Source: Pararhodonellum marinum (GTDB lineage Bacteria; Bacteroidota; Bacteroidia; Cytophagales; Cyclobacteriaceae). Taken from it: 64,000 nucleotides of DNA. How positions within the stretch are numbered: the first letter of the stretch is position 1; each line of letters opens with the position of its first letter. Positions 61,911 to 64,000 of the stretch are shown here, piece after piece. Position numbers and translations under genes: made by a program. The stretch covers positions 1-64,000 of the forward strand of contig NZ_JACEFJ010000006.1 in NCBI RefSeq assembly GCF_015354735.1. The letters run 5' to 3'. The notes under the pieces were generated by a model. That model was not told the origin of the DNA. It saw nothing but the letters and a program-made list of their open reading frames with translations, and searched no databases.

Positions 61911-63548
61911 TTACTTATCCTCCCCCAAAAAAGGATACCGATAATCCACCGGAGAAACAAAAGTTTCCTTGATGGTCCTGGGTGATACCCAACGAAGCAG
62001 ATTGATCATGGAACCGGCTTTGTCATTGGTCCCTGATGCTCTTGCACCTCCAAAAGGTTGCTGTCCCACCACTGCACCTGTGGGTTTGTCATTGATGTAG
62101 AAATTACCGGCGGCATTTTTCAATTTTTGTGTGGCCAATTCTATGGCATAGCGGTCCTGTGAAAAAACCGCTCCAGTAAGGGCATAGGGAGAAGTCTGAT
62201 CTACCAATTCAAGGGCGGTTTCAAAGTGCTCAGCATGGTACACATAAATAGTGAGCACCGGGCCGAAAATCTCTTCACACATGGTGGTATACATGGGATC
62301 TTGGGTCACAATCACGGTGGGCTCAATAAAGTACCCCTTAGACTTATCAAAATTGCCTCCTGCTATGATTTCAACTCCCGCTGCCTCTTTGGCATTGGCA
62401 ATGTATTGGCTGATTTTATCGAAAGACTTTTCATCGATGACCGCATTGATGAAATTGGTGAAATCCTCTGTTCCTCCCATTTTCATGGACGAAAGGTCTT
62501 CAAGGAGGTATTGCTTCACCTCCTCCCAAAGGTTGGAAGGAATGTAGGCCCTTGAAGCGGCGGAACACTTTTGCCCTTGGTATTCAAAAGCTCCTCTGGA
62601 CAAACCTACCGCCACTGCTTTGGCATGGGCAGATTTGTGGGCAATGACAAAGTCCTTACCACCTGTTTCGCCAACTATTCTGGGATAGGATTTATATTTA
62701 TGAATATTTTGACCAATCGTTTTCCAGATGGTCTGAAAAACTCCGGTAGAGCCAGTGAAATGAATCCCTCCGAAATCCGGATGATTGAAGATTACCTCTC
62801 CAGTAGCCGGGCCGTCTACATAGATCAGGTTGATGACCCCATCAGGTACACCTGCTTCCCGGAAAACCTCCATTAAAACATTTGCAGAGTAAATTTGGGT
62901 ATAGGCAGGTTTCCAAACCACTGTATTGCCCATCAAAGCCGCAGAAGTAGGCAGATTTCCAGCTATAGCCGTAAAATTGAACGGGGTCAAAGCAAAGACA
63001 AATCCTTCCAAAGGACGTTGCTCCAAGCGATTCCAAACGCCGTCACCCGACACGGGAGGCTGCTGTTCATAAATCTCACACATGTATTTCACATTGAACC
63101 GTAGAAAATCAATGAATTCGCAGGCGGCGTCAATTTCAGCCTGATAGGCATTTTTGGACTGGCCGAGCATGGTGGCGGCATTCAATTTGGCCCTGTAAGG
63201 TCCAGCGATCAAATCTGCCGCTTTCAGAAAAATGGCTGCTCTTTGCTCCCACTGCATGTTTTCCCAAGCCGTTTTTGCCCCAAGTGCTGCATTGATGGCC
63301 TGTTCTACATGGGATTTGTCTCCTTCATGAAAATACCCTAGGATGTGCCGATGGTCATGCGGCGGACTTAAAGGTTTCTTGTTTCCCGTTGTTACCTTTT
63401 CACTTCCGATGTACATGGGAACTTCAATTTCCTTTGATCTGGCATCTTGAATGGCCTTCTGTAATTCAGACCTCTCCGGGGATCCGGGAGCATAACTTTT
63501 CACCGGTTCATTTTTGGGTTCCGGGACTTTGAAAAAACCTTTAAGCAT
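61911..63548 (-). CDS. pruA: L-glutamate gamma-semialdehyde (1-pyrroline-5-carboxylate) dehydrogenase
   Basis: The 545-residue product is an aldehyde dehydrogenase of the P5C type. VGETGGKDFVIAHKSA holds the general-base Glu, and YQGQKCSAASRAY the catalytic Cys at about 328. EEIFGPVLTIYVY and NFYINDKPTGAVVGQQPFGG follow. It converts glutamate semialdehyde to glutamate in proline breakdown, using NAD. A proline dehydrogenase gene is not seen in the window. A perfect TATATTTG -7 box lies 31 nt upstream. Confidence 0.94.
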   Translation of the reverse strand: MLKGFFKVPEPKNEPVKSYAPGSPERSELQKAIQDARSKEIEVPMYIGSEKVTTGNKKPLSPPHDHRHILGYFHEGDKSHVEQAINAALGAKTAWENMQWEQRAAIFLKAADLIAGPYRAKLNAATMLGQSKNAYQAEIDAACEFIDFLRFNVKYMCEIYEQQPPVSGDGVWNRLEQRPLEGFVFALTPFNFTAIAGNLPTSAALMGNTVVWKPAYTQIYSANVLMEVFREAGVPDGVINLIYVDGPATGEVIFNHPDFGGIHFTGSTGVFQTIWKTIGQNIHKYKSYPRIVGETGGKDFVIAHKSAHAKAVAVGLSRGAFEYQGQKCSAASRAYIPSNLWEEVKQYLLEDLSSMKMGGTEDFTNFINAVIDEKSFDKISQYIANAKEAAGVEIIAGGNFDKSKGYFIEPTVIVTQDPMYTTMCEEIFGPVLTIYVYHAEHFETALELVDQTSPYALTGAVFSQDRYAIELATQKLKNAAGNFYINDKPTGAVVGQQPFGGARASGTNDKAGSMINLLRWVSPRTIKETFVSPVDYRYPFLGEDK

Positions 63549-63579
63549 GATATTTGGCGTTTATATGTTTTGTTTGCCG

Positions 63580-63587
63580 CAAATATA
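63580..63587 (-). promoter_or_regulatory. -7 box of pruA
   Basis: TATATTTG followed by C on the minus strand is an exact TAnnTTTG match, 31 nt upstream of the ATG. Confidence 0.55.
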
Positions 63588-63634
63588 AAGATTCACCGCC
63601 ACATAGCCTGTGATTTCCCATACAAATGCCCCCC

Positions 63635-64000
63635 TTACAACAAATCTTCCAATTCTTTCAAATGTCGGATCGTATAAGTAGGCTTCATCTGTATAGGATT
63701 TTGGTGTGGATCAAAATAGACCTGATCCATGGCTACCTGTTGAGCACCAAAGATGTCAGACACAGGGTTGTCTCCAATCATCAGGGAATCCCTATGAAAG
63801 GCCCCTGCCTGTTGCATGGCATATTGAAAAATCCTGGGATCTGGTTTTTTGTGACCTGTTGTTTCAGAAGTGACCACCAAATGAAAATAATCCGTGAGAC
63901 CGGATGCCTTCATCTTCAAAGCCTGGCTTTCATCAAATCCATTGGTGATGATATGCAGGTCATAATTTGGCCTTAGATAATCCAGTATCTCTTTGGAATA
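63635..64000 (-). CDS. HAD-family hydrolase, C-terminal part (runs off the window)
   Basis: The frame is open to the right edge, so only the last 121 codons are visible. They show the HAD fold's later motifs: LHIITNGF (motif II, Thr), KKPDPRIFQYAM (motif III Lys), and MIGDNPVSDIFGAQQVAMDQVYF (motif IV, the acidic pair). These fit the YjjG-type nucleotidase/phosphatase branch. The catalytic Asp motif near the N-terminus lies outside the window, so activity cannot be judged here. Confidence 0.86.
   Translation of the reverse strand, partial: YSKEILDYLRPNYDLHIITNGFDESQALKMKASGLTDYFHLVVTSETTGHKKPDPRIFQYAMQQAGAFHRDSLMIGDNPVSDIFGAQQVAMDQVYFDPHQNPIQMKPTYTIRHLKELEDLL

Noticed and set aside
1-64000. 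CRISPR arrays, prophage or integrative-element boundaries, replication origin
   Set aside because: No regularly spaced direct repeats, phage structural or integrase genes, attachment-site pairs or DnaA-box clusters were seen in the window.

Overview
The window is a chromosomal segment of a member of the Bacteroidota, most likely order Cytophagales, family Cyclobacteriaceae. This rests on recognised families: the type IX secretion proteins PorU2 and PorV2, a SusC-like TonB receptor with an STN domain next to a DUF4249 lipoprotein, DUF6089, DUF6134, DUF1080, the CBS-nadK-DUF6089-uppS-bamA-ompH-ompH order, and -7 promoter boxes of the TAnnTTTG type. Coding density is high and the base composition is moderately AT-rich throughout. 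Apart from one frameshifted IS200-like transposase and a few palindromic intergenic elements there is little sign of mobile DNA. Genus and species are not determined.

Layout. 1-3109: a minus-strand unit with a Tat-exported Gfo/Idh/MocA oxidoreductase and two DUF1080 lipoproteins, probably periplasmic sugar oxidation and cleavage. 3318-9000: a small lipoprotein, a BtuF-like protein, an acyl-CoA carboxylase beta subunit, a Ppx/GppA phosphatase and a malate/lactate dehydrogenase family enzyme. 9267-12401: a second Tat-exported oxidoreductase, a DUF4397 lipoprotein and the broken transposase. 12759-18107 (minus): ribosomal protein S1, a lipocalin-like secreted protein, and the run tsaD-smpB-NlpC/P60-like-HNH. 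18117-25874 (plus): TamB, photolyase, Smr-domain protein and an unknown helical protein. 25948-31743: cystathionine gamma-synthase with a short upstream leader ORF, an SLC13 permease, and a DUF6134-SDR-fatty acid hydroxylase cluster.

32182-38507 is a tightly coupled four-gene envelope operon: secreted protein, TonB receptor, DUF4249 lipoprotein, MG2-like protein. It faces porV2-porU2 (38698-44867, minus). 45260-47498 is a PadR regulator followed by a PspC-domain membrane protein. 47598-48144 holds two independent small-RNA units on the minus strand. Each has a -7 box, a 5' hairpin, a tRNA-like body and an intrinsic terminator. The first folds into a complete tRNA cloverleaf with a variable arm of about 54 nt; the second keeps only the acceptor and T arms. 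This is the most unusual feature in the window.

48457-64000 is mainly housekeeping: an RluA-type pseudouridine synthase, an ACC-deaminase family enzyme, an RsmI-like methyltransferase, an alpha/beta hydrolase and PdxJ, then the plus-strand genes yqeY, cvpA and pabA-like. These lead into the outer-membrane biogenesis cluster (CBS, nadK, DUF6089, uppS, bamA, two ompH/skp genes) that ends at a strong terminator. pruA and a HAD hydrolase running off the window edge close the segment.

Start codons were moved from the longest possible start where a conserved N-terminus, a signal peptide or a stop-start overlap pointed to an internal ATG or GTG. Family assignments come from reading motifs; no database search was run.
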